From assembly GCA_009781075.1 (NCBI GenBank), contig WQYU01000012.1, forward strand, positions 1-32,703: a stretch of DNA of 32,703 bases, in the 5' to 3' direction. Position numbers and translations under genes: made by a program. This DNA is from Paludibacter sp. (GTDB lineage: Bacteria > Bacteroidota > Bacteroidia > Bacteroidales > Paludibacteraceae). The notes beneath the pieces are model-generated. The model was not told the DNA's origin. It was given only the letters and a program-made list of their open reading frames with translations, and ran no database searches. This document shows, one piece after another, positions 14,568 through 24,436 of this stretch. Position 1 is the first letter of the stretch; each line of letters opens with the position of its first letter.

Positions 14568-16571
14568 TTAAATGTTCCCTTCTTTCTTTTTGCTTGTCCG
14601 CTTTTTTGTTTTGCCGTTGGTATTCATAGCCATCAATTCGTCGCCGCGCGAAATCCATGGACGTTTGCCGAAAATTCGTTCAAGGTCGTCAGCAAAAATT
14701 ACTTCTTTATCTATCAATAATTCAGCGAGTTGATTGTGTCCTTGTGCATTTTCTCGCAAAATTTGTTTTGCGCGTTCATATTGTTCGGCAACTATTTTTT
14801 TTGCTTCCAAATCGATTAATTCGGCGGTTTTTTCGCTATATGGCTTAGTAAAACCGTAATCAGATTGCCCTGACGAGTCGTAATAACTCATATTTTCGAG
14901 TTCCTTACTCATTCCAAAATACGCCACCATTGCGTATGCACGTTTGGTAACACGTTCAAGGTCGTTGAGCGCTCCTGTTGAAATTTCTCCCAGAAAAACT
15001 TCTTCTGCAGCCCTGCCACCCAAAGTTGAGCAAAGTTCATCTTTAATATGCTCAATATTAGTAAGTTGCCTCTCTTCCGGCAAATACCACGCCGCTCCAA
15101 GTGCATCTCCGCGTGGAACAATAGTAACTTTCACTAATGGATTGGCATACTGCGTTTTCCACGAAATTGTGGCATGACCTGCCTCGTGATAGGCTATTGA
15201 TTTCTTTTCGTGTAGAGTCGTGATTTTTGTTTTCTTTTCCAATCCGCCGACAATTCTGTCAACTGCGTCCATAAAATCCTGTTTATCAACATTTTTCTTA
15301 TTATGCCGCGCAGCAATAAGCGCTGCTTCGTTACAAACGTTTGCAATATCTGCACCGGAAAATCCGGGAGTTTGTTTTGCCAAAAAATCAATATCAAGTG
15401 TGTTGGAAATTTTAAGCGGACGAAGATGAACAAGAAAAATTTCCTTGCGCTCTTGAATATCAGGCAAATCCACATGAATTTGACGGTCGAATCTGCCTGC
15501 GCGCAACAATGCTTTATCTAAAATATCGGCACGGTTTGTGGCAGCAAGAATGATAATTCCCGAATTTGTACCAAAACCATCCATTTCCGTAAGAAGTTGA
15601 TTCAAAGTACTTTCACGCTCATCGTTACTTGCAAAACGGGCATTGCTTGTGCGTGAGCGACCAACAGCATCAATTTCGTCAATAAAAATAATGCACGGCG
15701 ATTTGTCTTTTGCCTGCCGAAACAAATCGCGCACACGACTTGCACCCACGCCCACGAACATTTCCACAAAATCGGAGCCTGAAATTGAGAAAAACGGCAC
15801 ATTTGCCTCGCCTGCAACGGCTTTGGCAAGCAGAGTTTTACCTGTTCCCGGAGGACCAACAAGCAATGCTCCTTTTGGAATTTTCCCACCGAGTTCTGTG
15901 TATTTTGCAGGTTTTTTTAGAAATTCAACTATCTCCTGTACTTCCTGCTTTGCTCCCGAAAGCCCCGCAACATCTTTAAACGTTATTTTATTTTTACTGT
16001 CTTTGTTGTTGAACATTTGTGCACGCGACTTCCCTACCCCGAAAATTCCGCCCGAATTACCAACAGAATTGGACATCCTTCGCGAAATAAACCAAAATAT
16101 AAGAATGATGAAAATAAAAGGTAAAACCAAAGAAATCATATCCCAATATTTTGCGCGGTCTTTGAAAGTTATTGTACCACTGAATTTTCCATCTGCAGTT
16201 GCGCTGTTGGCAAGTTTGATAAAATCATCTATTGAAGGAATCTTCACTGTAATAAATGCACCTTTGTCGCTATTGAAATTATCTATTTTGCCCAAAATAT
16301 TTTCAACAGAGTCTTTTTTTATTTCCGCCTCAATGCTCGAAAGCGGCGGCGAAGGATACACTACAATATTGTCGATACAGCCCGAATTGAGATATTTGAT
16401 GAATTCCGAATAATTTTTTTCGCGTTTAATTCCTGAATAATCATTTCTATTAAACATAAAAAAGACAAGAATTAAAATAACGCCAAAATATATCCATGTA
16501 TAATTGAATTTTGGCGCTTTGTTCTTGTCATTAGATGGTTCCTGTTGGAGTTTATTTTTGTTCGTATCCAT
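14568..16571 (-). CDS. ftsH: ATP-dependent zinc metalloprotease FtsH
   Basis: 667 residues. A short cytosolic N-terminus, membrane segment 1 (about 24-40), a periplasmic domain of about 100 residues, and membrane segment 2 (about 145-163) precede the AAA module: Walker A GPPGTGKT (239-246), Walker B IIFIDEID (294-301) and the second region of homology ending RAGRFDR (357-363). The zinc site is HEAGH (462-466), with the downstream NDLERVT region supplying the third ligand. A basic tail ([13 protein letters not shown]) ends the protein. It degrades misfolded and short-lived membrane and cytosolic proteins. It is normally near cdsA in this phylum, but the two are separated here. Confidence 0.97.
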   Translation of the reverse strand: MDTNKNKLQQEPSNDKNKAPKFNYTWIYFGVILILVFFMFNRNDYSGIKREKNYSEFIKYLNSGCIDNIVVYPSPPLSSIEAEIKKDSVENILGKIDNFNSDKGAFITVKIPSIDDFIKLANSATADGKFSGTITFKDRAKYWDMISLVLPFIFIILIFWFISRRMSNSVGNSGGIFGVGKSRAQMFNNKDSKNKITFKDVAGLSGAKQEVQEIVEFLKKPAKYTELGGKIPKGALLVGPPGTGKTLLAKAVAGEANVPFFSISGSDFVEMFVGVGASRVRDLFRQAKDKSPCIIFIDEIDAVGRSRTSNARFASNDERESTLNQLLTEMDGFGTNSGIIILAATNRADILDKALLRAGRFDRQIHVDLPDIQERKEIFLVHLRPLKISNTLDIDFLAKQTPGFSGADIANVCNEAALIAARHNKKNVDKQDFMDAVDRIVGGLEKKTKITTLHEKKSIAYHEAGHATISWKTQYANPLVKVTIVPRGDALGAAWYLPEERQLTNIEHIKDELCSTLGGRAAEEVFLGEISTGALNDLERVTKRAYAMVAYFGMSKELENMSYYDSSGQSDYGFTKPYSEKTAELIDLEAKKIVAEQYERAKQILRENAQGHNQLAELLIDKEVIFADDLERIFGKRPWISRGDELMAMNTNGKTKKRTSKKKEGNI

Positions 16572-16657
16572 TTTATTAGTTAAAATTTCAAAATTATTAT
16601 CAAATGATAATTAATATTATATCGTGAGATTAGAATAATTTATATTATTATTGACTG

Positions 16658-16665
16658 CAAAATTA
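16658..16665 (-). promoter_or_regulatory. -7 element of ftsH
   Basis: Reverse-strand TAATTTTG, about 87 nt upstream of the ATG. The leader contains an ATTATCA/TGATAAT inverted repeat close to the gene. No -33 match is evident. The 241-bp gap 16572-16812 otherwise holds only this and the divergent promoter at 16775. Confidence 0.45.
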
Positions 16666-16774
16666 ATAATATTTTTTGATAATGAAAAGTTTTTAAAATC
16701 TTAGATTTCATTTGTAATTTCAATCCTAACAAAAAAACCAACCTTTGATTTTTCAATTTATTAATAATAATTAT

Positions 16775-16782
16775 TACTTTTG
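16775..16782 (+). promoter_or_regulatory. -7 element of the acyltransferase-Omp85-LptG operon
   Basis: TACTTTTG is a perfect TAnnTTTG match 30 nt before the GTG start at 16813. The nearest TTTG upstream (16744-16747) is too far to be a normal -33. Confidence 0.5.
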
Positions 16783-16812
16783 CAATCGATAATTTTGATA
16801 ATATAATATTAA

Positions 16813-18084
16813 GTGATTCAGGATAAGAGTAAAAAATATACTGCTCTGAAATGCTATGTCGATTTTCTGTTAAAAAAATCGGCTTTCAGGAGGGTAGAAT
16901 GTTATGGAATAGAAAAAATTCCGCAAAATAGCGCTATTATCTATGCTGCTAACCATACTAATCCTTTAATAGATGCATTGGCAGTGCTGGCAATTGACAA
17001 TAATCACAAAGTATTTGTAGCCAGAGCCGATATATTTAAAAATCCTGTTATTTTAAAATTTTTAACTTTCCTCAAAATGCTGCCGATAAACCGCAAGCGA
17101 GATGGAATTGAAAATTTGTCAAAAAATGAAGAGATAAACGATATTGTAATAAATGCTTTGCGCGATAAAGTTCCTTTTTGCATAATGCCGGAAGGTACTC
17201 ATCGTCAAAAACACGGCTTGCTACCATTAGTTAAGGGAATTTTTCGTATTGCTTTGCAGGCAAATGATACTTTCGGACAGACAATGCCCGTTTATATTGT
17301 TCCTGTGGGAATATCATACGGACATTTTTTAAGACCTGCCGGAAGTTCAATGCTGGTACAAATAGGAGACTCTATTAATGTTACTCAGTTTGTTAAGGAC
17401 AATTCCGATGCTAATATTGCACTGCAAATAAACGGATTGAGAAACAAACTGAGCGAACAGATGAAAAAGGTTATACTTGATATCCCCAATGAACAAAATT
17501 ATGAAGGAATAATGCAACTTGTTCAACTGCAAGGGAAAAAAGATAAATCACTAATTAATAGATTTTTAACTGCAAAAGAAAATATAAAAAATATTGAAAA
17601 TGATTTAATATCGTCTCCTGAAAAAACACAACAACTTTTAGACAAAGCAAAAGAATTTTATACAAAGCGGCACGAACTAAATATCGGAATGAATTCAATT
17701 TTAAAAAAGAATTTACTGCTGTCGATGCTTGGAAATCTGTTTTGGCTGCTAATAGGATTGCCATATTTTGTGTTTTGTGCAGCAGTTACATCGCCGATAA
17801 CCTTGCTTTCGCAGCGGCTTTGTTCCAAATTTGAAGACAAAGCATTTCATAATACTGTACGCTTTTTGATTACACTCGCTTTGCTCCCGCTACTGCTGTT
17901 GCTATTTTCAATAATAGTTTTTGCTGTCTTTGGGTGGAAATGGGGGGTTGTTTTTATATTGCTGTTTATTCCTTCTTTTTTCTTTTTACACGAATATTTA
18001 CGTTTGATAAGATTATTTATTTCAGATATTAAATTTCTCAGATATAAAAATAATTTATTTAATATTATAAAAAATTATTTATGA
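16813..18084 (+). CDS. PlsC-like acyltransferase with C-terminal membrane domain
   Basis: 423 residues from a GTG start; no ATG lies near the domain start and the promoter is 30 nt upstream. Motif I is YAANHTNPLIDAL with His48 and Asp54 (HX5D). MPEGTHR (125-131) is the phosphate-binding motif. After the acyltransferase domain (about 1-240) comes a helical, charged linker, then two pairs of strongly hydrophobic segments (about 303-340 and 347-385). This long bacteroidete form acylates an unidentified lysolipid at the inner membrane. It overlaps the next gene, an outer-membrane barrel, by 4 nt (ATGA), implying coupled expression. Confidence 0.78.
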   Translation: MIQDKSKKYTALKCYVDFLLKKSAFRRVECYGIEKIPQNSAIIYAANHTNPLIDALAVLAIDNNHKVFVARADIFKNPVILKFLTFLKMLPINRKRDGIENLSKNEEINDIVINALRDKVPFCIMPEGTHRQKHGLLPLVKGIFRIALQANDTFGQTMPVYIVPVGISYGHFLRPAGSSMLVQIGDSINVTQFVKDNSDANIALQINGLRNKLSEQMKKVILDIPNEQNYEGIMQLVQLQGKKDKSLINRFLTAKENIKNIENDLISSPEKTQQLLDKAKEFYTKRHELNIGMNSILKKNLLLSMLGNLFWLLIGLPYFVFCAAVTSPITLLSQRLCSKFEDKAFHNTVRFLITLALLPLLLLLFSIIVFAVFGWKWGVVFILLFIPSFFFLHEYLRLIRLFISDIKFLRYKNNLFNIIKNYL

Positions 18085-19418
18085 AAAAAGGATTATTTAT
18101 ATTATTATCAATCACATTCTGGTTGAATGCGATTGCTCAGGAGGAACTGATTGCTCCTGAAAAACAGAGTAAAGAAGATATTGTTAAAAAAGGCATTTCT
18201 TTGGGACCTCTTCCTGTGATTGCCTTTGATGCAGATAAGGGCTTACAATATGGTGCGTTGCTCAATATTTACGATTTTGGCGATGGCTCACACTATCCGC
18301 AGCCGCGCCAGCAGTGGTATATTGAAACGTCGTGGTACACAAAAGGTACGCAGCAATATTTTTTGACTTACGACACTCGACATTTAATTCCTGATGTTCG
18401 TATGTCGGTGGCTTCTACCGTAGTGTTTGACAAGGCAATGGATTTCTACGGTTATAATGGTTTTCAGGCAAATTATTACCCGGAACTTCAGTCTCCATTT
18501 TACAGGCTTCAGCGGTTTGCCTTTTCTGCAAAAGCCGATTTTGTTGGAAATATTTGGAATAAAAAACTTTTTTGGCAGGCAGGCTATTATTTCAGTTCAT
18601 ACAAATACCAAAACATTGATTTGGCAAGTATCAACAAAGGAAAGCCGGAGTCGGAAAAATTTACAGGACAAACACTTTACGAAAAATATATCGACTGGGG
18701 AATTATTAGTCAAGATGAGAAGAAAGGTGGTCTGACAAGTGCCATACGCGCAGGTTTGATGTATGACACTCGCGATTTTGAAGCCTCGCCTGCCCGCGGT
18801 ATTTGGGCTGAGGCAAATATCACCATGGCGCCGAAATTTTTAGGCTCAACAAATTCATATTATCGTTACATGCTTATTTTCCGCCAATATTTACCTCTTG
18901 TACCCGACCATCTTACATTTGCCTATCGCCTTGATTATCAGGGAAGTATAGGTAACTATTTGCCATATTATATTATGCCTGTTTTCAGCAATATCGGCAA
19001 AGAGTACGACCGCGATGGAATTGGCGGATACCGCACAGTACGCGGAATAATGCGCGACAGGGTGCAGGGATTGGATGTCGGATTTTTGAATGCGGAATTT
19101 CGATGGAAATTTATGCGTTTTCATCTTTTGAAACAAAATATTTATTTGGGATTAAATGCCTTTTTAGATGGCGCTGTTGTTACTCGAAATTATGACCTTT
19201 CGTATCGTGGAACTGGTGATGAAAATTCTGATATGTTTAAAGAATATAAAAAATATATAGATACAACAAAATCAGACGGATTTCACTTTGCCTCAGGAGG
19301 CGGCTTCCGAATCGGCATTAATCAGAATTTTATCATTGCAGTTGATTATGCCGTTCCTTTTAACAAACAGGACGGCAAAAAAGGCAGTTTATATATAAAT
19401 ACGGGTTTTTTGTTTTAG
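18081..19418 (+). CDS. Omp85/BamA-type outer-membrane barrel protein without POTRA domains
   Basis: 445 residues. Signal peptide about 1-19 (ending NAIAQ). There is no room for POTRA domains: the mature protein starts with a short linker and GPLPVIAFDADKGLQYGAL, then passes into a 16-strand-type barrel (GLMYDTRDFEASPARGIW is the classic Omp85 strand pair). GGYRTVRGIMRDR carries the VRGI form of the (V/I)RGF loop-6 motif. The C-terminus ends in aromatic LYINTGFLF, as outer-membrane barrels do. Likely role is lipid or protein transport across the outer membrane, given the acyltransferase before it and the LptF/LptG-type gene after it. Confidence 0.82.
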   Translation: MKKGLFILLSITFWLNAIAQEELIAPEKQSKEDIVKKGISLGPLPVIAFDADKGLQYGALLNIYDFGDGSHYPQPRQQWYIETSWYTKGTQQYFLTYDTRHLIPDVRMSVASTVVFDKAMDFYGYNGFQANYYPELQSPFYRLQRFAFSAKADFVGNIWNKKLFWQAGYYFSSYKYQNIDLASINKGKPESEKFTGQTLYEKYIDWGIISQDEKKGGLTSAIRAGLMYDTRDFEASPARGIWAEANITMAPKFLGSTNSYYRYMLIFRQYLPLVPDHLTFAYRLDYQGSIGNYLPYYIMPVFSNIGKEYDRDGIGGYRTVRGIMRDRVQGLDVGFLNAEFRWKFMRFHLLKQNIYLGLNAFLDGAVVTRNYDLSYRGTGDENSDMFKEYKKYIDTTKSDGFHFASGGGFRIGINQNFIIAVDYAVPFNKQDGKKGSLYINTGFLF

Positions 19419-19457
19419 AAAATCTAATTTTCGTTTTTTATTATTTATATAAAATAA

Positions 19458-20558
19458 ATGAAATTCAATTACCTCAAAATTGGGCTTCGGCGTATTGACA
19501 CTTATATAATCGGAAAATTTTTAGGGACTTTTTTCTTCTCATTGGTATTGATACTCAGTATTGCCATTGTGTTTGACGTTACCGAAAAGATGGACGATTT
19601 TTCCAAGAATCATGCGCCGCTAAACGCCATCGTGTTTGATTATTATTTGAGTTTCGTGCCGTTTTATATGAATATGTTTATTCCGCTTTTCACTTTTATT
19701 TCATGTATTTTTTTCACTTCAAAATTAGCATCAAATACTGAAATAGTTGCTATTTTAGCAAGCGGAGTGAGTTTCAGGCGAATGATGTTACCCTATTTCC
19801 TTTCCGCTCTGATCATTGCTGTAATTGCCTTTGCACTTGGAGGTTATGTTATTCCAAAGGCAACAAAAAAGATGCTCGATTTTGAAAATACTTATGTTAA
19901 ACCGTTTAAGCAACAAAATGTTCAAAACGTACAGATGGCTGTTGGTAAGGGAATAATTTTTTACGTGGAAAGTTATGACCAAAAGCGCAATAATGGCTCA
20001 AATTTTTCTCTGGAATCTTTTGACGGCAAACGTCTCAAATCGCGTCTTACCGCTCGAACAATAACGTGGGACAGCGCTTTTGTTTGGACAATTCGTGATT
20101 ATACTTTGCGCCGATTCGACGGGATGAGAGAACAACTTTCACGCGGGGCAATGCTTGATACGGTTATTGAAGTTCAACCGTATGAATTTTTTATCACATC
20201 AAAAGAGGCGCCCGAAATGAACAATACTCAACTTTCCTCTTATCTCAAAAGGCAAAAAGAGCGAGGCGTGGGCAATATTACTGCCTTTAAAGATGAATAT
20301 TACAAGCGTTTTGCGATGCCGCTCGCTTCTTTCATTATGACTTTGATTGGCGTTTCGCTCTCATCGCGCAAAGTGCGCGGAGGGATTGGGCTGCATTTGG
20401 CGCTTGGGCTGGCGTTAAGTTCTATTTATATACTTTTTACAACGGTCTCGGCAACCTTTTCCGCAAGCGGAACAATGTCGCCTTTTATGGCTGTCTGGCT
20501 TCCGAATTTCGTTTTTTTAGCCATAGGAATATTTTTATATAAAACGGCGCCAAAATAA
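19458..20558 (+). CDS. LptF/LptG-family permease (YjgP/YjgQ)
   Basis: 366 residues. Three N-terminal membrane segments (about 20-45, 60-88 and 105-130) flank a periplasmic beta-jellyroll (about 140-265), followed by three more C-terminal segments (about 285-360). The family pattern is visible in DTYIIGKFLGTFFFSL and, in the second half, FAMPLASFIMTLIGVSLSSRKVRGG. Such permeases couple with LptB to extract lipopolysaccharide for the Lpt bridge. Whether this is LptF or LptG cannot be decided. It lies 39 nt after the Omp85 gene and probably ends the operon. Confidence 0.9.
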   Translation: MKFNYLKIGLRRIDTYIIGKFLGTFFFSLVLILSIAIVFDVTEKMDDFSKNHAPLNAIVFDYYLSFVPFYMNMFIPLFTFISCIFFTSKLASNTEIVAILASGVSFRRMMLPYFLSALIIAVIAFALGGYVIPKATKKMLDFENTYVKPFKQQNVQNVQMAVGKGIIFYVESYDQKRNNGSNFSLESFDGKRLKSRLTARTITWDSAFVWTIRDYTLRRFDGMREQLSRGAMLDTVIEVQPYEFFITSKEAPEMNNTQLSSYLKRQKERGVGNITAFKDEYYKRFAMPLASFIMTLIGVSLSSRKVRGGIGLHLALGLALSSIYILFTTVSATFSASGTMSPFMAVWLPNFVFLAIGIFLYKTAPK

Positions 20559-20577
20559 TATAGGTTTTTATTATTTT
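20552..20577 (+). terminator. Weak AT-only stem-loop at the end of the LptF/LptG gene
   Basis: AAAATAATA (20552-20560) pairs with TATTATTTT (20569-20577), overlapping the stop codon and running into T residues. A separate 14-bp palindrome CATAATGCATTATG follows at 20589-20602. Termination is plausible but the stem has no GC pairs. Confidence 0.35.
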
Positions 20578-20929
20578 TTGCAAAATATCATAATGCATTA
20601 TGCTTTACATTTTTATAAAAATTTTTATTTAGTCGTTCCTTAACAACCCTTTAACATATTAACAATCAAAAAAATAGTTATAAAAAAGTTTGTATATTTG
20701 CACCAGTTTTTGTGCTTTTATGGTTTAAAAAGTGGTTATTATGGTAGGAAAATCAGCGCGAGTTTTTTCACACTTTCCTCGAAGATTTGATTAACCCGAA
20801 TCACGAATGGACAAAAATTATCGGTATTGCTAAGTATGTATATATTTTCATAAAATTATGTGCCAAAAATCAATAATTTATTGGGTTTAATATGGGTTTA
20901 ATCTATACTTATTTAGCAATGCCATTTTT
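20559..20929. other. 371-bp intergenic region with a promoter, a possible broken short gene and an inverted repeat
   Basis: A -7 element TATATTTG sits at 20693-20700 on the forward strand. Downstream, ATG at 20741 opens MVGKSAR; a shift of frame there continues as FFHTFLEDLINPNHEWTKII and ends at 20876, so a short gene with one frameshift is possible. I do not recognise it. ATTGCTAA (20826-20833) and TTAGCAAT (20913-20920) form the base of a long stem that includes GTAT/ATAC with a bulge; GGGTTTAAT is duplicated at 20883 and 20894. Confidence 0.3.
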
Positions 20930-21925
20930 TTACAAGTTTACAAATTGCAAAATAATTATTATCAAACAAAAAAATGAAATCAGGTTACGTGCAGTTAGCC
21001 AGCGTATCATAAACCATTCGATTTTGTATTCTTTAATACTTTCCCATTGATTAAAAGGACCGAGCCAAAACTTTGGAGTAAATTTTCTGTCTGGCGTTTT
21101 GACAAACGCAAGCATCATTTTGAAAAGGGTAATTGCCATCGGCAAAAGCAAAAATACAAACAGATATTTAATTCCGCAGATTTTTAGAATTATTCCTATA
21201 ATAATTGATAAAAAAGGTACGAAAATTACAAAAAACAATAACACCAACATCGCTTTTTGATTATTAAGAAGTACAGCCAAGGTATGTTTACCAACCTCTT
21301 TATCGGGAATAAAATCGAGAATAGAGTGAATGTAAACTATATTCATCACGAGTAAACCTACCGGCAGCGACAGCAAAAAAAGTTCACTTGAAAACTCTCC
21401 GCAGGCAGCAAAACCTACTCCAATCATATTGAGGCAGCCAAAAACGAGACATATTACTATTTCGCCCAAGCCGTGATAACTCAACCGCAGCGGCGGAGCA
21501 GAATATTGAATACCGATAATGGCAGTGATTGCAGTAATATATAGGATGTTTATTCCTCTAAACCAAAAAATTACTGCTCCTATTATCAGCGCAATTGCAC
21601 AAAAAATAAAACATGCAATTAACAGTTGCTTTTCGGTTGCCTCGCCCGAAGTAAGATATGGTGTTTTACCAATTCGCGCTCTCATTCCTTTATGTACAAT
21701 ATCTTCTCGATAGGTTTGTTTTTTCTTTTTTACATCAAAATAATCGTCAAAAAGATTAATTCCAAGATGCGCAAAAGCCACTCCTAATACTGCCAAAGCA
21801 GCAAGCCACCAGATAAAATCTTTAGAATGAATTGACAAAAATAACGCAGTCAAAGCAGGTAAAATGCTCTGCGGTAGCGCTGTCGGTCTTGAATTATCGA
21901 GCCAAAAACTTATTGTGTTTTTCAT
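20930..21925 (-). CDS. UbiA-family prenyltransferase, MenA-like
   Basis: 331 residues with about nine hydrophobic segments. The first Asp-rich motif is NLFDDYFD (57-64), which binds the prenyl diphosphate through magnesium; the second is around DFIPDKEVGKHT. YSAPPLRLSYHGLGE between them is typical of MenA, which attaches a polyprenyl chain to 1,4-dihydroxy-2-naphthoate in menaquinone synthesis. I give no symbol because other UbiA members share these motifs and no men genes are adjacent. It follows rny by 71 nt on the same strand. Confidence 0.8.
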   Translation of the reverse strand: MKNTISFWLDNSRPTALPQSILPALTALFLSIHSKDFIWWLAALAVLGVAFAHLGINLFDDYFDVKKKKQTYREDIVHKGMRARIGKTPYLTSGEATEKQLLIACFIFCAIALIIGAVIFWFRGINILYITAITAIIGIQYSAPPLRLSYHGLGEIVICLVFGCLNMIGVGFAACGEFSSELFLLSLPVGLLVMNIVYIHSILDFIPDKEVGKHTLAVLLNNQKAMLVLLFFVIFVPFLSIIIGIILKICGIKYLFVFLLLPMAITLFKMMLAFVKTPDRKFTPKFWLGPFNQWESIKEYKIEWFMIRWLTARNLISFFCLIIIILQFVNL

Positions 21926-21996
21926 TATTTATAATAATTTTATTATGAATTAGCAATGAATATAAAAGTCTTATTATTAGTAATTTAACAAAAAAA

Positions 21997-23517
21997 TTAT
22001 TTGGCAAAATTTACTGCTCGTGTCTCACGTATAACCGTAATTTTTACCTGCCCGGGATAAGTCATTTCGTCCTGAATTTTTTTAGCAATATCAAACGAAA
22101 GCAATTCTGCTTCGCGGTCGTCAATGCGGTCTGCGCCCACAATAACACGGAGTTCACGTCCTGCTTGAATAGCATAGGTTTTAGAAACACCCGGATACGA
22201 AAGTGCAAGCGTTTCGAGGTCGTTAAGACGTTTGAGATATGCTTCAACAATTTCTCTTCGCGCACCCGGTCGCGCACCCGAAATCGCATCACAAACCTTC
22301 ACTATGGGCGCAATAAGTGTCTCCATTTCAATTTCATCGTGGTGCGCACCGATAGCGTTACAAATATCCGGTTTTTCTTTGTAGCGTTCGGCTAACTGCA
22401 TTCCTAAAATGGCGTGTGGCAGTTCCGGCTCGTCATCAGGCACTTTGCCAATGTCGTGTAAAAGCCCTGCCCGTTTTGCTTTTTTAGCATTCAAACCAAG
22501 TTCCGCTGCCATTGTAGCACATAGATTAGCCGTTTCACGAGAGTGCTGCAACAAATTTTGACCGTAAGAAGAACGATATTTCATTTTCCCAACCATACGA
22601 ATTAATTCGGGATGCAGGTTGTGAATACCCAAATCAATGGAAGTACGTTTGCCTGTTTCAATTATTTCTTCTTCAATTTGCTTGCGAACTTTATTTACCA
22701 CTTCTTCAATTCGTGCAGGATGAATTCGTCCATCTGTAACGAGTTGGTGAACTGCAAGTCTCGCTAACTCGCGTCTGACGGGGTCAAACGAAGAGAACAC
22801 AATTGCATCGGGAGTATCATCAACTATAATTTCCACTCCGGTAGCCGCTTCTAATGCACGAATATTCCTTCCCTCGCGCCCTATTATCCGTCCTTTGATT
22901 TCGTCGGAGTCAATATGAAAAACTGTAACCGAATTTTCGACTGCTGCCTCTGTTGCAACACGCTGAATGCTCTGAATAACAATTTTTTTCGCCTCTTTGT
23001 TGGCGGTCATTTTTGCCTCTTCCATAATTTCGTTGATATACGACATTGCATTTGCTTTTGCCTCATCTTTTAGCGTTTCGACAAGTCGTTCTTTTGCCTG
23101 TTCCGCAGATAAACCGGAAATGGTTTCCAATTGTTCTTGTGCCAGCCGCATGGTATGCTCCATATCTTTTTTCTTTGTCTCAACGGCAATGAGTTGCTGT
23201 TCGTAATTTTCACGAAGCGCTTCTGCTTCATTATATCTCCGTTGAAGGTCACCCTGACGCTGATTGAGTTGCATTTCGCGATTTTGCAATTTGCTTTCTA
23301 TCGACTGAATTTTTGAGTTGCGCTGCTGAACCTGTTGCTCGTATTCCGATTTGAGTGCAATAAAATGTTCTTTTGCCTCAATCATTTTATTCTTTTTTAG
23401 CAATTCTGATGCTTCCTGACGTTCCCTTTGTGTTTTTTTATTATAAATTTGCCATATTGCAAAGCATATTCCCGCTCCGGCAATAAAACAAATAATTTCT
23501 ACTATTGTTACACTCAT
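21997..23517 (-). CDS. rny: Ribonuclease Y
   Basis: 506 residues, the usual family length. An N-terminal membrane anchor (about 3-22), then a long coiled coil (about 25-185, rich in Glu, Lys and Gln), a KH domain ([21 protein letters not shown]) and an HD domain with the metal-binding LLHDIGK and AHHD motifs. RNase Y is a membrane-anchored endoribonuclease that starts mRNA decay. It follows zapA by 165 nt of AT-rich sequence in which I saw no clear promoter. Confidence 0.97.
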   Translation of the reverse strand: MSVTIVEIICFIAGAGICFAIWQIYNKKTQRERQEASELLKKNKMIEAKEHFIALKSEYEQQVQQRNSKIQSIESKLQNREMQLNQRQGDLQRRYNEAEALRENYEQQLIAVETKKKDMEHTMRLAQEQLETISGLSAEQAKERLVETLKDEAKANAMSYINEIMEEAKMTANKEAKKIVIQSIQRVATEAAVENSVTVFHIDSDEIKGRIIGREGRNIRALEAATGVEIIVDDTPDAIVFSSFDPVRRELARLAVHQLVTDGRIHPARIEEVVNKVRKQIEEEIIETGKRTSIDLGIHNLHPELIRMVGKMKYRSSYGQNLLQHSRETANLCATMAAELGLNAKKAKRAGLLHDIGKVPDDEPELPHAILGMQLAERYKEKPDICNAIGAHHDEIEMETLIAPIVKVCDAISGARPGARREIVEAYLKRLNDLETLALSYPGVSKTYAIQAGRELRVIVGADRIDDREAELLSFDIAKKIQDEMTYPGQVKITVIRETRAVNFAK

Positions 23518-23682
23518 ATTTTATATTTATATTTTATATTAATTTTAATAATTTTCAAAAAAAAACGCTCCGCAATTTTCTAATATTCATACAATTACAA
23601 AATAACTGTCGAAAATAAAAAATTATGAATGCGCAAAATAAATACTTTTTGATATCTACAATTAATAATTTATCAATAATTA

Positions 23683-23979
23683 TTAATTATTATTTTTATT
23701 CAAAATTTCATCTACATCATTTCCCCAACTTTGCAATTTTTCTACCAATTTCTCATATTTGTCAGTGGCTTTAGCAAAATGTAGAATGGCATTGTATGCA
23801 AGTAATATAAGCGCCTCATTAATTTGGATATCATATTTTTGCATCATTTGAGGCAGTTCGGTGTTAAAACACCTTTCAGCAATTCTGTACAATTCTTCTT
23901 CTGTGCGAGGAATTGTCATTGTCGGCGCTCGCCAGCCATTCAAAGTAACATGTATGTTGAATTTTTCATCATTATTCAT
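23683..23979 (-). CDS. zapA: Cell division protein ZapA
   Basis: 98 residues: an N-terminal beta-rich dimerisation part (FNIHVTLNGWRAPTMTIPRTEEELYRIAE) and a C-terminal helix (about 45-95) for tetramerisation, ending in an asparagine-rich tail. ZapA bundles FtsZ filaments at midcell. The start lies 27 nt after the upstream coiled-coil gene, so the two are probably co-transcribed from the promoter at 24334-24341. Confidence 0.88.
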   Translation of the reverse strand: MNNDEKFNIHVTLNGWRAPTMTIPRTEEELYRIAERCFNTELPQMMQKYDIQINEALILLAYNAILHFAKATDKYEKLVEKLQSWGNDVDEILNKNNN

Positions 23980-24006
23980 CGTGTTTGTCTTCTAAATTAT
24001 TTAAAA

Positions 24007-24315
24007 TCAATCGTTTAAAAGTTCCAAACAAGTATCTATTTTACGCACCAGACCTTCGATTGTTTGCCGAAATTCTGCTTTGACAGCACCATCTCCTTTG
24101 GCAGATAAATATTCACTCAATCGAAAATTCCGGTATTCTTCCTGTAAATCAACATATTCTTTATGGGCAATTCTCAGTTTATTTCGTTCGACATCTGTTT
24201 GAATATTCAACAAACTGTTTTTATCTTTAAGTTCTTGATTTTGAGCAATTAATGCCTTTAATTTTTTATCAAAATTATCAAAAATAATAATATTTTGTCC
24301 ATTGTCATCAGTCAT
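24007..24315 (-). CDS. Short coiled-coil protein, ZapB-like
   Basis: 102 residues from the ATG at 24313-24315 (MTDDNGQNIIIFDNF). A frame extends upstream to 24411, but the promoter -7 at 24334-24341 lies within that extension, so it is untranscribed leader and upstream DNA. Residues about 15-65 are one long coiled coil (KKLKALIAQNQELKDKNSLL), and the C-terminus ends VRKIDTCLELLND. Position directly before zapA and the coiled coil suggest a division partner comparable to ZapB; this is inference from context. No other domain is visible. Confidence 0.7.
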   Translation of the reverse strand: MTDDNGQNIIIFDNFDKKLKALIAQNQELKDKNSLLNIQTDVERNKLRIAHKEYVDLQEEYRNFRLSEYLSAKGDGAVKAEFRQTIEGLVRKIDTCLELLND

Positions 24316-24333
24316 TTCACAGAAAAATTGCTG

Positions 24334-24362
24334 CAAAAATACACAAATAATTTCACAAACAA
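24334..24362 (-). promoter_or_regulatory. Promoter of the ZapB-like gene and zapA
   Basis: Reverse-strand -7 TATTTTTG (24334-24341) with TTG (24360-24362) 18 nt upstream. Transcription would start near 24328, about 13 nt before the ATG at 24315. Confidence 0.6.
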
Positions 24363-24436
24363 TAATAAAGTTAAATATTTTTAAGAAAACTCTTAAATCA
24401 TAGAAAAACATAAAACGATTTTGTTATTTGTAAAAA

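Noticed and set aside
15643..16413. 256-codon open frame antisense to ftsH
   Set aside because: ftsH is conserved and complete on the other strand; the antisense frame is a codon-usage shadow.
23518..23682. Possible 6S RNA beside zapA, as in enterobacteria
   Set aside because: The gap holds only AT-rich sequence with weak symmetric stretches and no long rod structure.
24316..24411. Upstream extension of the ZapB-like gene
   Set aside because: It contains the gene's own promoter at 24334-24341 and encodes a hydrophobic stretch unlike the rest of the protein.
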